Source of the DNA: Bacteroides clarus YIT 12056 | GTDB taxonomy: Bacteria; Bacteroidota; Bacteroidia; Bacteroidales; Bacteroidaceae | NCBI RefSeq assembly: GCF_900129655.1 | Contig: NZ_FQWK01000004.1 | Coordinates: 372,001 to 436,000 of the forward strand | DNA length: 64,000 bases | Reading direction: 5' to 3' | Shown: piece after piece, positions 19,196 through 29,337 of the stretch | Numbering within the stretch: position 1 is the first letter of the stretch | How the letters are laid out: each line of letters starts with the position of its first letter | Made by a program: the position numbers and the translations under genes | Notes under the pieces: generated by a model | The model's input: only the letters and a program-made list of their open reading frames with translations | Database searches by the model: none | Told to the model about the DNA's origin: nothing

Positions 19196-19354
19196 TTATT
19201 TTTTGAAAAAGTCTTGTACTTTTTCGTTAGGAACCATTTGCTCATCGAAGATGTAAGCGCCGGTTTTCGGAGACTTAACCATCTTGATAACTTTCGTATA
19301 AGCACGACCTTCTTTAGAACCATCGTGCAAACTTGCTACTGTTTTCTTTGCCAT
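19196..19354 (-). CDS. DUF4295 small basic protein
   Basis: 52 residues, begins MAKKTVASLHDGSKEG and ends VQDFFKK. It is a short basic protein of the DUF4295 family found in Bacteroidota next to the L28/L33 genes. The position suggests association with the ribosome, but the function is not established. It lies 14 nt after rpmG and before a terminator. Confidence 0.88.
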   Translation of the reverse strand: MAKKTVASLHDGSKEGRAYTKVIKMVKSPKTGAYIFDEQMVPNEKVQDFFKK

Positions 19355-19368
19355 GGGTTATACTATTA

Positions 19369-19557
19369 TTATTTGATTTCTTTGTGTACTGTTACTCTCT
19401 TCAGAATCGGATTGTATTTCTTCAATTCCAATCTCTCGGTAGTATTCTTTCTGTTCTTCGTCGTAATATAACGAGAAGTTCCCGGCATACCGCTATCCTT
19501 GTGTTCCGTGCATTCCAGAATCACCTGTACTCTGTTACCTTTTGCTTTCTTTGCCAT
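19369..19557 (-). CDS. rpmG: 50S ribosomal protein L33
   Basis: 62 residues, contains [21 protein letters not shown] and [19 protein letters not shown], diagnostic of bL33. There is no Cys-pair zinc ribbon, so this is the zinc-independent form. It lies in the rpmB-rpmG-DUF4295 unit. Confidence 0.97.
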   Translation of the reverse strand: MAKKAKGNRVQVILECTEHKDSGMPGTSRYITTKNRKNTTERLELKKYNPILKRVTVHKEIK

Positions 19558-19578
19558 AATCAGTATTCTCCTCTACTT

Positions 19579-19839
19579 TTAGCCAATTACTTTAATGCTT
19601 TTCCAATCACAATAACCTTTAGCTACTGCATCCTTCAAAGCAGCATCCAAACCTTTTTTATTAATAATGCGCAGGCCGTTAGCGCAAATGCTCAGACTGA
19701 TCCAGCAGTCCTGTTCTACATAATAGAACTTCTTGTTAAACAAGTTCAAATCAAAGGTTCTTTTTGTTCTTCTCTTTGAGTGTGAAACATTGTTGCCAAT
19801 CATGGCTTTCTTTCCGGTAATTTGACAAATCTTCGACAT
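19579..19839 (-). CDS. rpmB: 50S ribosomal protein L28
   Basis: 86 residues, starts [21 protein letters not shown], diagnostic of bL28. It is the first gene of a three-gene ribosomal unit, with a candidate promoter at 19889-19920. Confidence 0.97.
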   Translation of the reverse strand: MSKICQITGKKAMIGNNVSHSKRRTKRTFDLNLFNKKFYYVEQDCWISLSICANGLRIINKKGLDAALKDAVAKGYCDWKSIKVIG

Positions 19840-19888
19840 TTCTATCTTTATTTTATAGTTTTTATCTATACTTATTTCAAACAGAGCG

Positions 19889-19920
19889 CAAAGTAAGCAC
19901 TTTTATCGTTACAAAACAAG
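19889..19920 (-). promoter_or_regulatory. Candidate promoter of the rpmB unit
   Basis: On the minus strand CTTG and TTACTTTG are 20 nt apart, each with one mismatch from the -33 TTTG and -7 TAnnTTTG elements. The start would lie near 19882, about 43 nt before rpmB. Confidence 0.45.
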
Positions 19921-19960
19921 TTTTTCCTAAAATAATTCATTGTGCGAGAACATTTTTTCC

Positions 19961-20428
19961 TCATTTTAGCTTGTCACAGAGCATCGACAGGGCATTTTGA
20001 ATAGCCGACTGTACATTTCCCGCTCTTCCGCGGTCTCCTTCCTGCTTCATGGTTACGATGTCATTTTTATATGCAGCGGCTATCCACACCGTACCTACCG
20101 GTTTTTCCGGTGTACCGCCACCGGGACCTGCAATACCAGAGGTGGCAACCGCACAATCCGTTTTCAGCGTTTTCATCGCACCTTTCACCATTTCGATAAC
20201 GGTTTCCCGGCTCACCGCGCCGTATTTAGCCAGAGTTTCGGCGGAAACATGAAGCAAATCCTTCTTTATTTCATTAGAATACGCCACAATGCCGCCATTA
20301 AAATACTCCGAACTCCCCGGAACCGAAGTTATCAAGGCTGCTATTCCGCCGCCGGTACAACTTTCAGCGGTGGAAAGGGACAAATTCTTCGCTTTCAACA
20401 ATTCTCCTATCTCCTCTTCCGGTTTCAT
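19961..20428 (-). CDS. pncC: CinA C-terminal family (NMN amidohydrolase-type) protein
   Basis: 155 residues corresponding to the C-terminal CinA domain alone ([40 protein letters not shown]). Family members deamidate nicotinamide mononucleotide to nicotinate mononucleotide in NAD recycling. The N-terminal COG1058 domain of full-length CinA is absent. It is downstream of tsaD by 20 nt and probably co-transcribed. The activity is inferred from the family. Confidence 0.88.
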   Translation of the reverse strand: MKPEEEIGELLKAKNLSLSTAESCTGGGIAALITSVPGSSEYFNGGIVAYSNEIKKDLLHVSAETLAKYGAVSRETVIEMVKGAMKTLKTDCAVATSGIAGPGGGTPEKPVGTVWIAAAYKNDIVTMKQEGDRGRAGNVQSAIQNALSMLCDKLK

Positions 20429-20448
20429 ACCTTATTATATATAGAACC

Positions 20449-21468
20449 TTACAAAGTGACACGTGAATAAGCCGGAGCCTCTATCGGGCAGAAATCCTTA
20501 TCCAAATACTTAAAATATCCGGTAATGGCAATCATTGCGGCATTATCCGTTGTATAGCTGAATTTAGGAATGAATATATTCCAACCATACTTTTCGGCAT
20601 GTTCGCGGAAAGAGTTACGTAAGCCGTTATTGGCCGATACACCGCCTGCAACGGCCACCTCCTTTATGTTGTATTGCTTTGCGGCTTTACGCAATTTATC
20701 CATTAATATATCGATGACAGTAGCTTCCAGCGAAGCGGCCAGGTCCGTCTTGTGATGTTCGATGAAATCGGGATCATCTTTCATCCAGTCCCGCAACGAA
20801 TACAGGAATGAGGTTTTCAGTCCGCTGAAACTGTAATCCAGCCCCGGAATATGAGGTTTGCTGAAAGTAAACGCTTTAGGATTGCCCTGGCGCGCAAGCT
20901 TGTCGATAATCGGTCCGCCGGGATAGCCCAAACCCATTACCTTGGAACATTTATCAATGGCTTCACCTGCGGCATCATCGATTGTCTGCCCCAAGATTTC
21001 CATGTCATTGTAAGCTTTCACCAAAATAATCTGGGAATTTCCACCGGAGACCAGCAAGCAAAGGAAAGGAAACTCAGGCTGCACATTATCTTCACCTTCC
21101 GCTTTAATGAAATGAGCTAACACATGTCCTGTCAGATGATTAACATCCACCATGGGAATACCCAAAGAACGGGCGAACCCTTTGGCAAACGACACGCCTA
21201 CCAACAAAGAACCCATCAATCCCGGACCGCGCGTAAACGCCACAGCGCTCAGTTCCTCTTTGGTAACTCCGGCACGCTTCAACGCCTCGTGCACCACCGG
21301 CACTATATTCTGTTGATGCGCACGTGAAGCCAATTCGGGCACTACCCCGCCATAAGCCTCATGAACTGCCTGGCTGGCCACGACATTCGATAGCAGGTAG
21401 CCGTCCTTGATGACTGCTGCAGAAGTGTCATCGCATGAAGATTCTATTCCTAAGATTATTGTACTCAT
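20449..21468 (-). CDS. tsaD: tRNA N6-threonylcarbamoyladenosine transferase TsaD
   Basis: 339 residues. It transfers threonylcarbamoyl to A37 of ANN-decoding tRNAs, together with TsaB and TsaE. The ASKHA-fold protein has metal ligands His111 and His115 (NHLTGH), LLVSGGNSQI, and AVAGGVSANNGLR near the C-terminus. It is the first gene of tsaD-cinA and is divergent from the tamB-like gene. Confidence 0.97.
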   Translation of the reverse strand: MSTIILGIESSCDDTSAAVIKDGYLLSNVVASQAVHEAYGGVVPELASRAHQQNIVPVVHEALKRAGVTKEELSAVAFTRGPGLMGSLLVGVSFAKGFARSLGIPMVDVNHLTGHVLAHFIKAEGEDNVQPEFPFLCLLVSGGNSQIILVKAYNDMEILGQTIDDAAGEAIDKCSKVMGLGYPGGPIIDKLARQGNPKAFTFSKPHIPGLDYSFSGLKTSFLYSLRDWMKDDPDFIEHHKTDLAASLEATVIDILMDKLRKAAKQYNIKEVAVAGGVSANNGLRNSFREHAEKYGWNIFIPKFSYTTDNAAMIAITGYFKYLDKDFCPIEAPAYSRVTL

Positions 21469-21535
21469 AGTGTTTATTTACGTTTAAACGCTGCAAAAGT
21501 AGTGATAAAAGTAGTATCCATAACGTATTATTTCA

Positions 21536-21543
21536 TATTTTTG
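21536..21543 (+). promoter_or_regulatory. -7 element of the tamB-like gene
   Basis: TATTTTTG matches TAnnTTTG. Transcription would start near 21550, leaving only about 29 nt to CTG 21579 or 65 nt to TTG 21615. No -33 element is evident. Confidence 0.35.
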
Positions 21544-21614
21544 TTGGCTGAACAAAAAATTAATCGCCTATCAGAACGCTGAAAACGACAGTACGCTGGG
21601 TAATCGGTATAGTA

Positions 21615-24600
21615 TTGGGACTCTATATCGGGATAATTTTATTGCTGAACATTCCTTATGTCCAGCACCGGATGTCCGTACTCGTAGCCCAGGAACTGAG
21701 TTCCGTACTGGGCAGCCGGCTTACTGTAGGGCAGATAAACATAGGCCTGCTGAACCGAATCATCATTGATGACTTAATACTGAACGACCAATCGGGGAAA
21801 GAGTTGCTGAAAATAGGCCGTCTGTCGGCCAAGTTCGAGATACTCCCCCTGTTCAACGGAAAAATATCCATCGGAAACGTGCAACTGTTCAGTTTCAACG
21901 CCAATCTGGAAAGACCTACGCCACAGGCTGAAACCAATTTCCAGTTTATACTCGACGCTTTCGCTTCCAAAGACACCGTTAAGAAAAAGAGCAATCTGGA
22001 CCTTCGCATCAACTCACTGCTGATACGTCGCGGAAGAATATCCTATGATGTCCTCTCTGCCGGAAAAACTCCGGGAAAGTTTAATCCGCAGCACATCCGT
22101 CTGTCCAATATCCTTGCCAACATCTCACTGAAAGCGCTTCAAAGCGACTCTATCAATGCCGCCATCAAGCGGATGAGTGTTGAAGAGGAACACTCCGGCT
22201 TTGAATTGAAGAAGCTGAGCCTTAAGATAGTAGCCAACAACCAAAACATGCGGATAGAGAACTTTGCCATTGATTTACCCAACACTTCCCTGGCAATGGA
22301 TACTATCCGTATGGAGTATGACAGTCTGGGTTCTCTCGGCAATTTCGCCGATGACGTCCGCTTCTCATTCCGTATGCTGCCTTCGGAAGTCGTGTTGCAG
22401 GACTTATCGGCTTTTGTACCCGCTTTCAAACCTTTCAAAGAAAAACTACGACTGGAAACGGAAGCCGACGGAACGGTCAACCAGCTCAATTGCCCAAAGT
22501 TGCTAATCTCCGCCGACAACCATTTCCTGCTGAAAGGCGATGTATCCCTGCAAGACCTCTCACATCCTCAAGACGCTTATATATTCGGCAATCTGTCCAA
22601 TTTATACGCCGATCCGGACGGCATCGCATTCTTCGTCCGCAACCTGAGCAAAGACTATAAGGGAGTTCCGCCGGCCTTACAGCATTTGGGTACGATATCC
22701 TTCCGGGGAGAAATATCCGGGTACTTCACGGATTTGGTTACCTACGGTGAAGTGCGTACGGACATAGGTACTGTAAAGACAGACGTCAAGTTCAGTTCCG
22801 ATAAGGAAAAGGGATATTTCTCCTATTCCGGCGCGGTAAAGACCGCGGAATTCGAGCTGGGCAAACTGTTGGCTAACGACAAATTCGGGAAAGTTACTTT
22901 CAACATGGATGTCAAAGGCAGCCATTACGCCAAGAGATACCCGTCCGTTACGATGAAAGGGCTTGTTGCGTCCATAGATTACAGCGACTACACCTACGAA
23001 AACATCACTTTGGACGGTGAATACAAACAAGGCGGCTTCAACGGAAACGTGTCATTCGACGACGAGAACGGCGCCATACAACTGAACGGCTCCATCAACA
23101 CAGCCGGCAAAATCCCGACATTCAACTTCCGCGCCGATGTCGACCATTTCCGTCCGAACACCCTTCATCTTACTCCCAAATACAAGGACACGGAAATATC
23201 CGTAAAGATAAAAGCCGACTTCACCGGAAGTTCCATTAACGACATGAACGGTGAAATCAACATTGACAGCCTGCAATACACCGCTCCCGACCAGAGCTTC
23301 TTCATGGACAACCTGCGGATTGCCGCCACTCAGAATGACGAGCGTCAGAAACGGCTGACTATCAATTCCAACTTCCTGCGAGGCACTATCGAAGGGGACT
23401 ACTCCTATCAGACCCTGCCTACCAGCGTACTCAACATCATGCGGCGTTACATCCCCGCCTTGATATTGCCGGACAAGAAACCCCGGGAAACCGAAAACAA
23501 CTTCTATTTCGACCTGCACGTCTACAATACGGAGATACTGTCCACCGTATTCCAGATACCGCTGAAAGTATATACCCACTCCACGCTGAAAGGCTACTTC
23601 AACGACAAAGCGCAACGCCTGCGCGTGGAAGGTTACTTCCCGCGACTGAGCTACGGAGAAAAGTTCTTTGAATCGGGAGTGATTCTCTGCGAAAATCCGG
23701 GCGAACAGTTCCAGGCAAAAGTCCGCTTTACCAACCGGAAAGCAACCGGCGCGGTGAATGTCGCTTTGGAAGCCAAGGCCAAAGACGACCAGATACAAGC
23801 CATCTTCAACTGGGGAAACAGCAGCGCCGTAACATACAGCGGCAAGCTGGCAGCCGTAACGCAATTCATCCGCCAATCATCGCAAGAAACGGATAACGAT
23901 AAACAGCATAAACCCGTCCGCAAAGGCAAGAAAGACATTCCCGCCCTGAAGACGATTGTCAATGTGCAGGAAACGAACGTAATCCTCAACGACACTATCT
24001 GGAAGATACACCCGTCACAAATCGTTGTGGACTCGGGCAAGATACATGTCAACAATTTCTATTTCAGTCATAAAGAGCGTCATTTACGTATCAACGGAAC
24101 CGTATCCGAACAGCCGCAGGACACCGTACGCCTGAACCTGAAAGAGATAAACATAGGCTATGTATTCGACATAGCCGACCTGGGCGTCAACTTCAAAGGT
24201 GAAGCCACCGGCCCTGCATACGCCAGCGGCGTACTTAAAACCCCCGTAATGAGTACTGACCTGTTCATCCGCAACCTCGGCTTGAACGAAGGACTTTTAG
24301 GCGATGCCAACATACACGGAGAATGGCATCACGACGTAAAAGGCATCTATCTGGATGCCCGCATACGCGAGAAAGACATCGCCAAGAGCCATGTGTACGG
24401 CTACATTTACCCCATAAAGCCCACCAGCTCGCTCGATTTGCAAATCGAGGCTGACAGTACCAACCTGAAGTTCATCCACCACTATATGCAAAGCATCACG
24501 CCCGAATTCAACGGACGCGCCAGCGGCCACGTACATTTCTACGGCAAATTCAAAGCGCTGACAATGGAAGGGCGTGTGTTTGGCGACGCTTCCCTAAAGG

Positions 24601-26084
24601 TAGATGTGCTCAACACCACTTTCTCACTGAAAGACAGCATACTTATCGAGCCGGGCGGGCTTACTTTCCGCAACAACCGCATCTTCGACACGCAAGGACA
24701 TCAGGGAAGAGCCAACGGCTACCTGCATTACCGACATTTCAAGAATCTGGAATACCGTTTCCAATTCGATGTCAACAATATGCTGGTAATGAACACCAAA
24801 GAGTCTCCCGATTTTCCTTTCTACGGCACGGTATATGGTACGGGTAACGCCACCATTGCCGGTAATGCAGCCGAGGGAGTAAACATCGACGTGGCAATGA
24901 CCACCAACCGCAACACCAACTTCACCTATATGAAAGAGGGTGTCGCCTCGGCAGTCAGCAACCAGTTTATACGCTTCGTAGACAAGACGCCCCGCCGCGT
25001 ACTCCAAGATTCCATCGTACTTATATCCGAGTTCGAGCAAGCCCAGAAAGAAGTCCGGGAAAAGGAAAGCGATACCGATATCCGTCTGAATCTCTTGATA
25101 GACGCCACACCGGACGCTACCATGAAAATTATCATGGACCCCATTGCAGGCGACTACATCAGCGGAAAAGGTACGGGGAACATCCGTACCGAATTCTACA
25201 ATAAGGGAGATGTGAAGATGTTCGGCAGTTATCGCATCAGTCAAGGAGTGTATAAATTCAGTTTGCAGGAAGTAATCCGCAAGGACTTCATCATCAAAGA
25301 CGGAAGTACCATCACCTTCAACGGACCGCCGCTCGATGCCACCCTCGACATCCAGGCCGGCTACCTCGTGAACTCCGCTTCGCTGAACGACCTTGTACCC
25401 GACGCCGGCAACTACGTCAATCAAACCAGCATCAAGGTAAACTGCCTTATGGCTCTGACCGGACAACTCACCTCGCCGGACATCAAAATGAGCCTGGAAC
25501 TGCCCAACGAGCGCGATGAAGTGCAGGCATTGGTGCGTAACTATATCCCTACGGACGAGCAGATGAATATGCAGATACTCTACCTGCTGGGTATCGGCAA
25601 GTTCTATACCCCGGAGAATGTGGATGCCACCGGCAACTCCAACATGATGTCGAGCGTACTGTCTTCCACCCTGTCCGGACAGTTGAACAATGCGCTTTCA
25701 CAGATTATAGACAGCAACAACTGGAACTTCGGCACGAACTTCAGTACCGGAGAAAAAGGCTGGACCGACATGGAATTCGAGACAATGCTCTCCGGGCAAC
25801 TGCTGAACAACCGCCTGCTTATCAACGGTAACTTCGGCTATCGCGACAACCCGATGGCAAACACGAACTTCGTAGGTGACTTTCAGGCCGAATGGCTCGT
25901 AAACCGTTCCGGTGACATACGCCTGAAAGCGTATAACGAAACCAACGACCGCTACTACACCAAGACCAACCTCACCACTCAGGGCATAGGTATCGTCTTC
26001 AAGAAAGACTTCAATAAATGGAATGAGCTGCTCTTCTGGAACAAGTGGAAGCTAAAGAGATTGAAGGAGAAGCGCAAGGACTGA
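21615..26084 (+). CDS. tamB: TamB-like translocation/assembly module protein
   Basis: 1489 residues from TTG 21615. An N-terminal membrane anchor precedes a very long, regular beta-rich region (AsmA/TamB-type repeats of short amphipathic strands) and a C-terminal DUF490/TamB domain (about 1150-1450, including GTGNIRTEFYNKGDVKMFG and YLLGIGKFY). TamB-like proteins span the periplasm and move phospholipids or assist outer-membrane protein insertion. The start is uncertain: the reading frame is open upstream to a stop at 21561, and residues 5' of TTG (LKTTVRWVIGIVL) complete the membrane helix. True initiation may therefore be at a rare codon near CTG 21579. No TamA is adjacent. Confidence 0.9.
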   Translation: MGLYIGIILLLNIPYVQHRMSVLVAQELSSVLGSRLTVGQINIGLLNRIIIDDLILNDQSGKELLKIGRLSAKFEILPLFNGKISIGNVQLFSFNANLERPTPQAETNFQFILDAFASKDTVKKKSNLDLRINSLLIRRGRISYDVLSAGKTPGKFNPQHIRLSNILANISLKALQSDSINAAIKRMSVEEEHSGFELKKLSLKIVANNQNMRIENFAIDLPNTSLAMDTIRMEYDSLGSLGNFADDVRFSFRMLPSEVVLQDLSAFVPAFKPFKEKLRLETEADGTVNQLNCPKLLISADNHFLLKGDVSLQDLSHPQDAYIFGNLSNLYADPDGIAFFVRNLSKDYKGVPPALQHLGTISFRGEISGYFTDLVTYGEVRTDIGTVKTDVKFSSDKEKGYFSYSGAVKTAEFELGKLLANDKFGKVTFNMDVKGSHYAKRYPSVTMKGLVASIDYSDYTYENITLDGEYKQGGFNGNVSFDDENGAIQLNGSINTAGKIPTFNFRADVDHFRPNTLHLTPKYKDTEISVKIKADFTGSSINDMNGEINIDSLQYTAPDQSFFMDNLRIAATQNDERQKRLTINSNFLRGTIEGDYSYQTLPTSVLNIMRRYIPALILPDKKPRETENNFYFDLHVYNTEILSTVFQIPLKVYTHSTLKGYFNDKAQRLRVEGYFPRLSYGEKFFESGVILCENPGEQFQAKVRFTNRKATGAVNVALEAKAKDDQIQAIFNWGNSSAVTYSGKLAAVTQFIRQSSQETDNDKQHKPVRKGKKDIPALKTIVNVQETNVILNDTIWKIHPSQIVVDSGKIHVNNFYFSHKERHLRINGTVSEQPQDTVRLNLKEINIGYVFDIADLGVNFKGEATGPAYASGVLKTPVMSTDLFIRNLGLNEGLLGDANIHGEWHHDVKGIYLDARIREKDIAKSHVYGYIYPIKPTSSLDLQIEADSTNLKFIHHYMQSITPEFNGRASGHVHFYGKFKALTMEGRVFGDASLKVDVLNTTFSLKDSILIEPGGLTFRNNRIFDTQGHQGRANGYLHYRHFKNLEYRFQFDVNNMLVMNTKESPDFPFYGTVYGTGNATIAGNAAEGVNIDVAMTTNRNTNFTYMKEGVASAVSNQFIRFVDKTPRRVLQDSIVLISEFEQAQKEVREKESDTDIRLNLLIDATPDATMKIIMDPIAGDYISGKGTGNIRTEFYNKGDVKMFGSYRISQGVYKFSLQEVIRKDFIIKDGSTITFNGPPLDATLDIQAGYLVNSASLNDLVPDAGNYVNQTSIKVNCLMALTGQLTSPDIKMSLELPNERDEVQALVRNYIPTDEQMNMQILYLLGIGKFYTPENVDATGNSNMMSSVLSSTLSGQLNNALSQIIDSNNWNFGTNFSTGEKGWTDMEFETMLSGQLLNNRLLINGNFGYRDNPMANTNFVGDFQAEWLVNRSGDIRLKAYNETNDRYYTKTNLTTQGIGIVFKKDFNKWNELLFWNKWKLKRLKEKRKD

Positions 26085-26141
26085 TATATTTATCACGCAT
26101 GCATGGCATCACTTCACTACCCATACCGTATGCAACAAACA

Positions 26142-27281
26142 TCACAGCGCCACATCGGACAGACTGCAACACGGATAAGGAAAGGCCGGAGAGGGATAGT
26201 GTGACAAGCACATAGCCGCCTCTATATGGTGCATTATCCGTCGGTCGCAGCTTTGCACCCAATAGCGGAAATACGCGTCCGGCCTATAATTCTCGGAGAA
26301 GTTCAGCAACCGCCGCAAATCGAATTCGTCAGAAACAACGCCCGCTCCTGTACGGGCGGCATCGTATGCGTTACAATCCTGCTCGATATGTGCGGGAACC
26401 ATCAGCAAAGGCTTACCCAGATACATCGCTTCGCAAACCGATTCAAACCCTGCGGTTGTGGCATACGCCCTGCACCCCGCCATATAGTGAAGAAACTTCA
26501 TATCGTCAATCTGATGAAAGCTCAGCGTATCATCCACCTTACACACTTCCGCTTCATCCTGCTTGTCCCAAAAGAAATGAAGCGGCACTTCCGGATGTTC
26601 CCTATGCCACGCCTTTATGTTTTCGCCGAAACCGGCATTCACCATATATCCGTGCAGATAATCACCCTCTACGCTCTCGCAGGAAAGCACTTCACGGCGA
26701 AGCAGCGGCGGTACGACACGAATACGGGCGCGTTCATCGTCTTCTATTTCACGAAAGGAGAGCGCAAGCTTTTGGGATGCTCCTATGCAGGTGAGCCGGG
26801 TGAAGAAACGCAAAAGCCACAAACCGCACCGGCTCTTGGCGGGAAATTCGAAATCGCGATGCAGAAAGAGGTACTGGTGACCGATACTGATTTGAGGTAC
26901 GGACGGACGAAACGCCAGATAAGTAAGTCCGGCCAGCAGTTCATAAAAGTTAATGACCAGTTCCGCGCCGGTTTCCTTGATGCGCCGATGAATGTAGCGC
27001 ATACTTTGCAGATAGGCCGGTACTTTGACAAGGTTGTACGCCACACTGCGCGACAGGCTCACCCGCTTATTGGCAGGTGTCGGCTGGAAATTCGGACTGA
27101 GAAAGCGCTTTACCGGAGCCTGAATACTGCGATTGAAGAACCCGGGCAGATGACGGGAATTGCTTTTACCCACCAGCACTTCCACGACTTCATGTCCGTT
27201 GCGGCGCAGAAGCCTTTCCATGGCAATGGCTTGGGTGAGATGTCCCCGCCCCTCTCCTTGAACAATAAAAAGAACTTTCAT
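26142..27281 (-). CDS. Glycosyltransferase of the MurG/GT28-like fold
   Basis: 379 residues. The N-terminus MKVLFIVQGEGRGHLTQA is the glycine-rich acceptor-side loop of GT-B enzymes such as MurG, and the C-terminal half has the donor-binding pattern TTAGFESVCEAMYLGKPLLMVP. There is no signal peptide, so it is cytoplasmic or membrane-associated. Sugar donor and acceptor cannot be read from the sequence. It is monocistronic and convergent with the tamB-like gene. A weak -7 element (CATCTTTG) lies on the minus strand at 27406-27413. Confidence 0.8.
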   Translation of the reverse strand: MKVLFIVQGEGRGHLTQAIAMERLLRRNGHEVVEVLVGKSNSRHLPGFFNRSIQAPVKRFLSPNFQPTPANKRVSLSRSVAYNLVKVPAYLQSMRYIHRRIKETGAELVINFYELLAGLTYLAFRPSVPQISIGHQYLFLHRDFEFPAKSRCGLWLLRFFTRLTCIGASQKLALSFREIEDDERARIRVVPPLLRREVLSCESVEGDYLHGYMVNAGFGENIKAWHREHPEVPLHFFWDKQDEAEVCKVDDTLSFHQIDDMKFLHYMAGCRAYATTAGFESVCEAMYLGKPLLMVPAHIEQDCNAYDAARTGAGVVSDEFDLRRLLNFSENYRPDAYFRYWVQSCDRRIMHHIEAAMCLSHYPSPAFPYPCCSLSDVAL

Positions 27282-27456
27282 CTTTGTACAGTTTGTATGT
27301 TGTTTACTTTACACGTTTTCGGTAAAAGCCACGCCGGCAGCCGCCTCTACGGTGTAATCGTTTCCATTCGGTTTCATGTTCATATCTCTTTTCTTTTTGA
27401 CGATACAAAGATGTCCGAAAGCTGTTTCAGATGTATGTGGGGAAGGTTACAATTTT

Positions 27457-27558
27457 ATCTCACGGGATAAAAAAAATCATCCCGTGAGATGAACGGATTC
27501 GTCTCACGGGATGAGTTGATTGGTACCGCGGGACGGAAAAATCCGTTCCGCAGGATGA
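27457..27558. repeat. 22-nt periodic array of 14-nt TCATCCCGTGAGAC-like units (locus 1)
   Basis: Units start at 27457 (ATCTCACGGGATAA), 27477 (TCATCCCGTGAGAT), 27501 (GTCTCACGGGATGA), and, more degenerate, at 27523 and 27545 (GTTCCGCAGGATGA). Spacing is 20, 24, 22 and 22 nt, about two helical turns. The first and third units are the reverse complement of the second. The array ends 11 nt before the proS stop codon. A second array of the same motif occurs at 57875-57970. Confidence 0.8.
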
Positions 27559-27568
27559 AAAAATCCGA

Positions 27569-29062
27569 TTAATAAGAACGTGCGAATATCACGCGGCAAG
27601 CAGACGGCTTACCGGTAACCATACATTTGCCCGGCTCCTTATCGCCCGGTACGAAAGATTCAAACGGAATACAGCGGATGGTAGCTTTGGTTTCTTCCTT
27701 TATCTTCTCTTCGGTCTCGGTTGTACCGTCCCAGTGAGCCAGGATAAAGCCGCCTTCTTCAATCTTTTCCTTGAACTCGTCGTAGCTGTCTACCACAGTA
27801 ATGCGGCTGTTGCGATAATCCAACGCTTTCTTATAGATATTTGCCTGAATTTCTTCGAGCAGGTCTTTTACGTATTCTTCGATACCGTCGCAAGAACGGG
27901 TTTCTTTTTCCAATGTATCACGGCGCATCACTTCCATTGTATTGTTCTCCAGGTCACGACCGCCCATAACCAGACGAACAGGTACACCCTTCACCTCGTA
28001 ATCGGCAAACTTGAAGCCCGGACGCTTGTTGTCGGCATTGTCGTACTTCACCGAGATACCCATTGATTTCAGTTTGGCTACGATACCGGCAATCTTCTCG
28101 TCAATCTTGGCAAGCATTTCGGCATTCTTATAGATAGGCACGATAACTACCTGTATCGGGGCCAGGTGTGGCGGAAGCACCAGACCGTTATCATCGGAAT
28201 GTGTCATGATAAGCGCACCCATCAAACGGGTAGATACGCCCCAAGAAGTAGCCCATACATATTCCAGCTTATTCTCTTTATTGACGAACTGTACATCGAA
28301 AGCTTTGGCGAAATTCTGTCCCAGGAAGTGGGAAGTACCGCTCTGCAAAGCCTTACCGTCCTGCATCATCGCCTCGATAGTATAGGTATTGAGAGCGCCT
28401 GCAAAACGTTCGTTGGCAGATTTCACACCCTTAACGACGGGCACTGCCATGTATTTCTCGGCAAACTCACCGTAGACGTTCAGCATACGTACCGCTTCTT
28501 CCTCGGCTTCCTCGCGAGTGGCGTGCGCCGTGTGGCCTTCCTGCCACAAGAACTCGGCAGTACGAAGGAACAGACGGGTACGCATTTCCCAACGGAATAC
28601 GTTTGCCCACTGGTTGCACAGGATAGGCAGGTCGCGGTACGAATTAATCCAGTTCTTATAGGTGTTCCAAATGATAGTTTCCGAAGTGGGACGGATGATG
28701 AGCTCCTCTTCCAGCTTTGCGGCGGGGTCTACCACTACGCCGCCGCCATTCGGGTCGTTCTTCAGACGATAGTGCGTTACTACGGCACACTCTTTGGCAA
28801 AGCCTTCCACGTGTTCCGCTTCGCGGCTGAGGAATGATTTCGGGATAAGTAAGGGGAAATAAGCGTTTACGTGTCCTGTTTCCTTGAACATATCGTCCAG
28901 CTGACGCTGCATCTTCTCCCAAATTGCGTATCCGTAAGGCTTGATTACCATACATCCGCGCACAGCCGACTGCTCTGCCAAATCGGCCTTTACCACCAAC
29001 TCGTTGTACCACTGAGAATAATTCTCGCTACGTTTGGTCAGGTCTTTCAATTCTACTGCCAT
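27569..29062 (-). CDS. proS: Prolyl-tRNA synthetase (archaeal/eukaryote-like type)
   Basis: 497 residues. It is a class II synthetase charging tRNA-Pro. It is the shorter archaeal/eukaryote-type enzyme without the inserted editing domain of the E. coli type: motif 2 ([31 protein letters not shown]), motif 3 ([20 protein letters not shown]), anticodon-binding domain ([11 protein letters not shown]) and C-terminal zinc-ribbon-like extension ending ARSY. It is monocistronic; a -7 element lies upstream at 29110-29117. Confidence 0.97.
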   Translation of the reverse strand: MAVELKDLTKRSENYSQWYNELVVKADLAEQSAVRGCMVIKPYGYAIWEKMQRQLDDMFKETGHVNAYFPLLIPKSFLSREAEHVEGFAKECAVVTHYRLKNDPNGGGVVVDPAAKLEEELIIRPTSETIIWNTYKNWINSYRDLPILCNQWANVFRWEMRTRLFLRTAEFLWQEGHTAHATREEAEEEAVRMLNVYGEFAEKYMAVPVVKGVKSANERFAGALNTYTIEAMMQDGKALQSGTSHFLGQNFAKAFDVQFVNKENKLEYVWATSWGVSTRLMGALIMTHSDDNGLVLPPHLAPIQVVIVPIYKNAEMLAKIDEKIAGIVAKLKSMGISVKYDNADNKRPGFKFADYEVKGVPVRLVMGGRDLENNTMEVMRRDTLEKETRSCDGIEEYVKDLLEEIQANIYKKALDYRNSRITVVDSYDEFKEKIEEGGFILAHWDGTTETEEKIKEETKATIRCIPFESFVPGDKEPGKCMVTGKPSACRVIFARSY

Positions 29063-29109
29063 TCTATTTTGTTTTTAAAGTTTTCTATTCGGATTCATTA
29101 AACGGAGTG

Positions 29110-29117
29110 CAAAAGTA
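29110..29117 (-). promoter_or_regulatory. -7 element of the proS promoter
   Basis: TACTTTTG on the minus strand matches TAnnTTTG exactly. It would start transcription near 29103, about 41 nt before proS. No -33 TTTG is found at the usual spacing. Confidence 0.4.
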
Positions 29118-29224
29118 CAAATTTCTGTGCGAAAAGTGTTTATTGTGTAATCACTATTTTTTGCGGAGTTTATAAATGCAGGCTTTTTTCCCGTAACACC
29201 CCGTCATGACCGATCGGTTACAGT

Positions 29225-29309
29225 AAGTTAATAATCATGCGGAAAGGATGTTAACTTATTACATCCTAAGAAGTTAATATCATATCATTACGAAGTTAAC
29301 ATCGTATGG
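29225..29309. repeat. Imperfect AAGTTAA(T/C)ATC repeats upstream of proS
   Basis: Related segments begin at 29225 (AAGTTAATAATCAT), 29271 (AAGTTAATATCATAT) and 29293 (AAGTTAACATCGTAT). Between them GGATGT / ACATCC (29246-29251, 29261-29266) forms a short hairpin around TTAAC. The 29.12-29.34 kb interval has no gene. Confidence 0.4.
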
Positions 29310-29337
29310 CTTGTTGTATTAACTAACATAAGCAAAT

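Noticed and set aside
26226..27470. 414-codon plus-strand frame opposite the glycosyltransferase
   Set aside because: The minus-strand frame carries GT-B motifs; the plus frame lacks any and runs through the repeat array.
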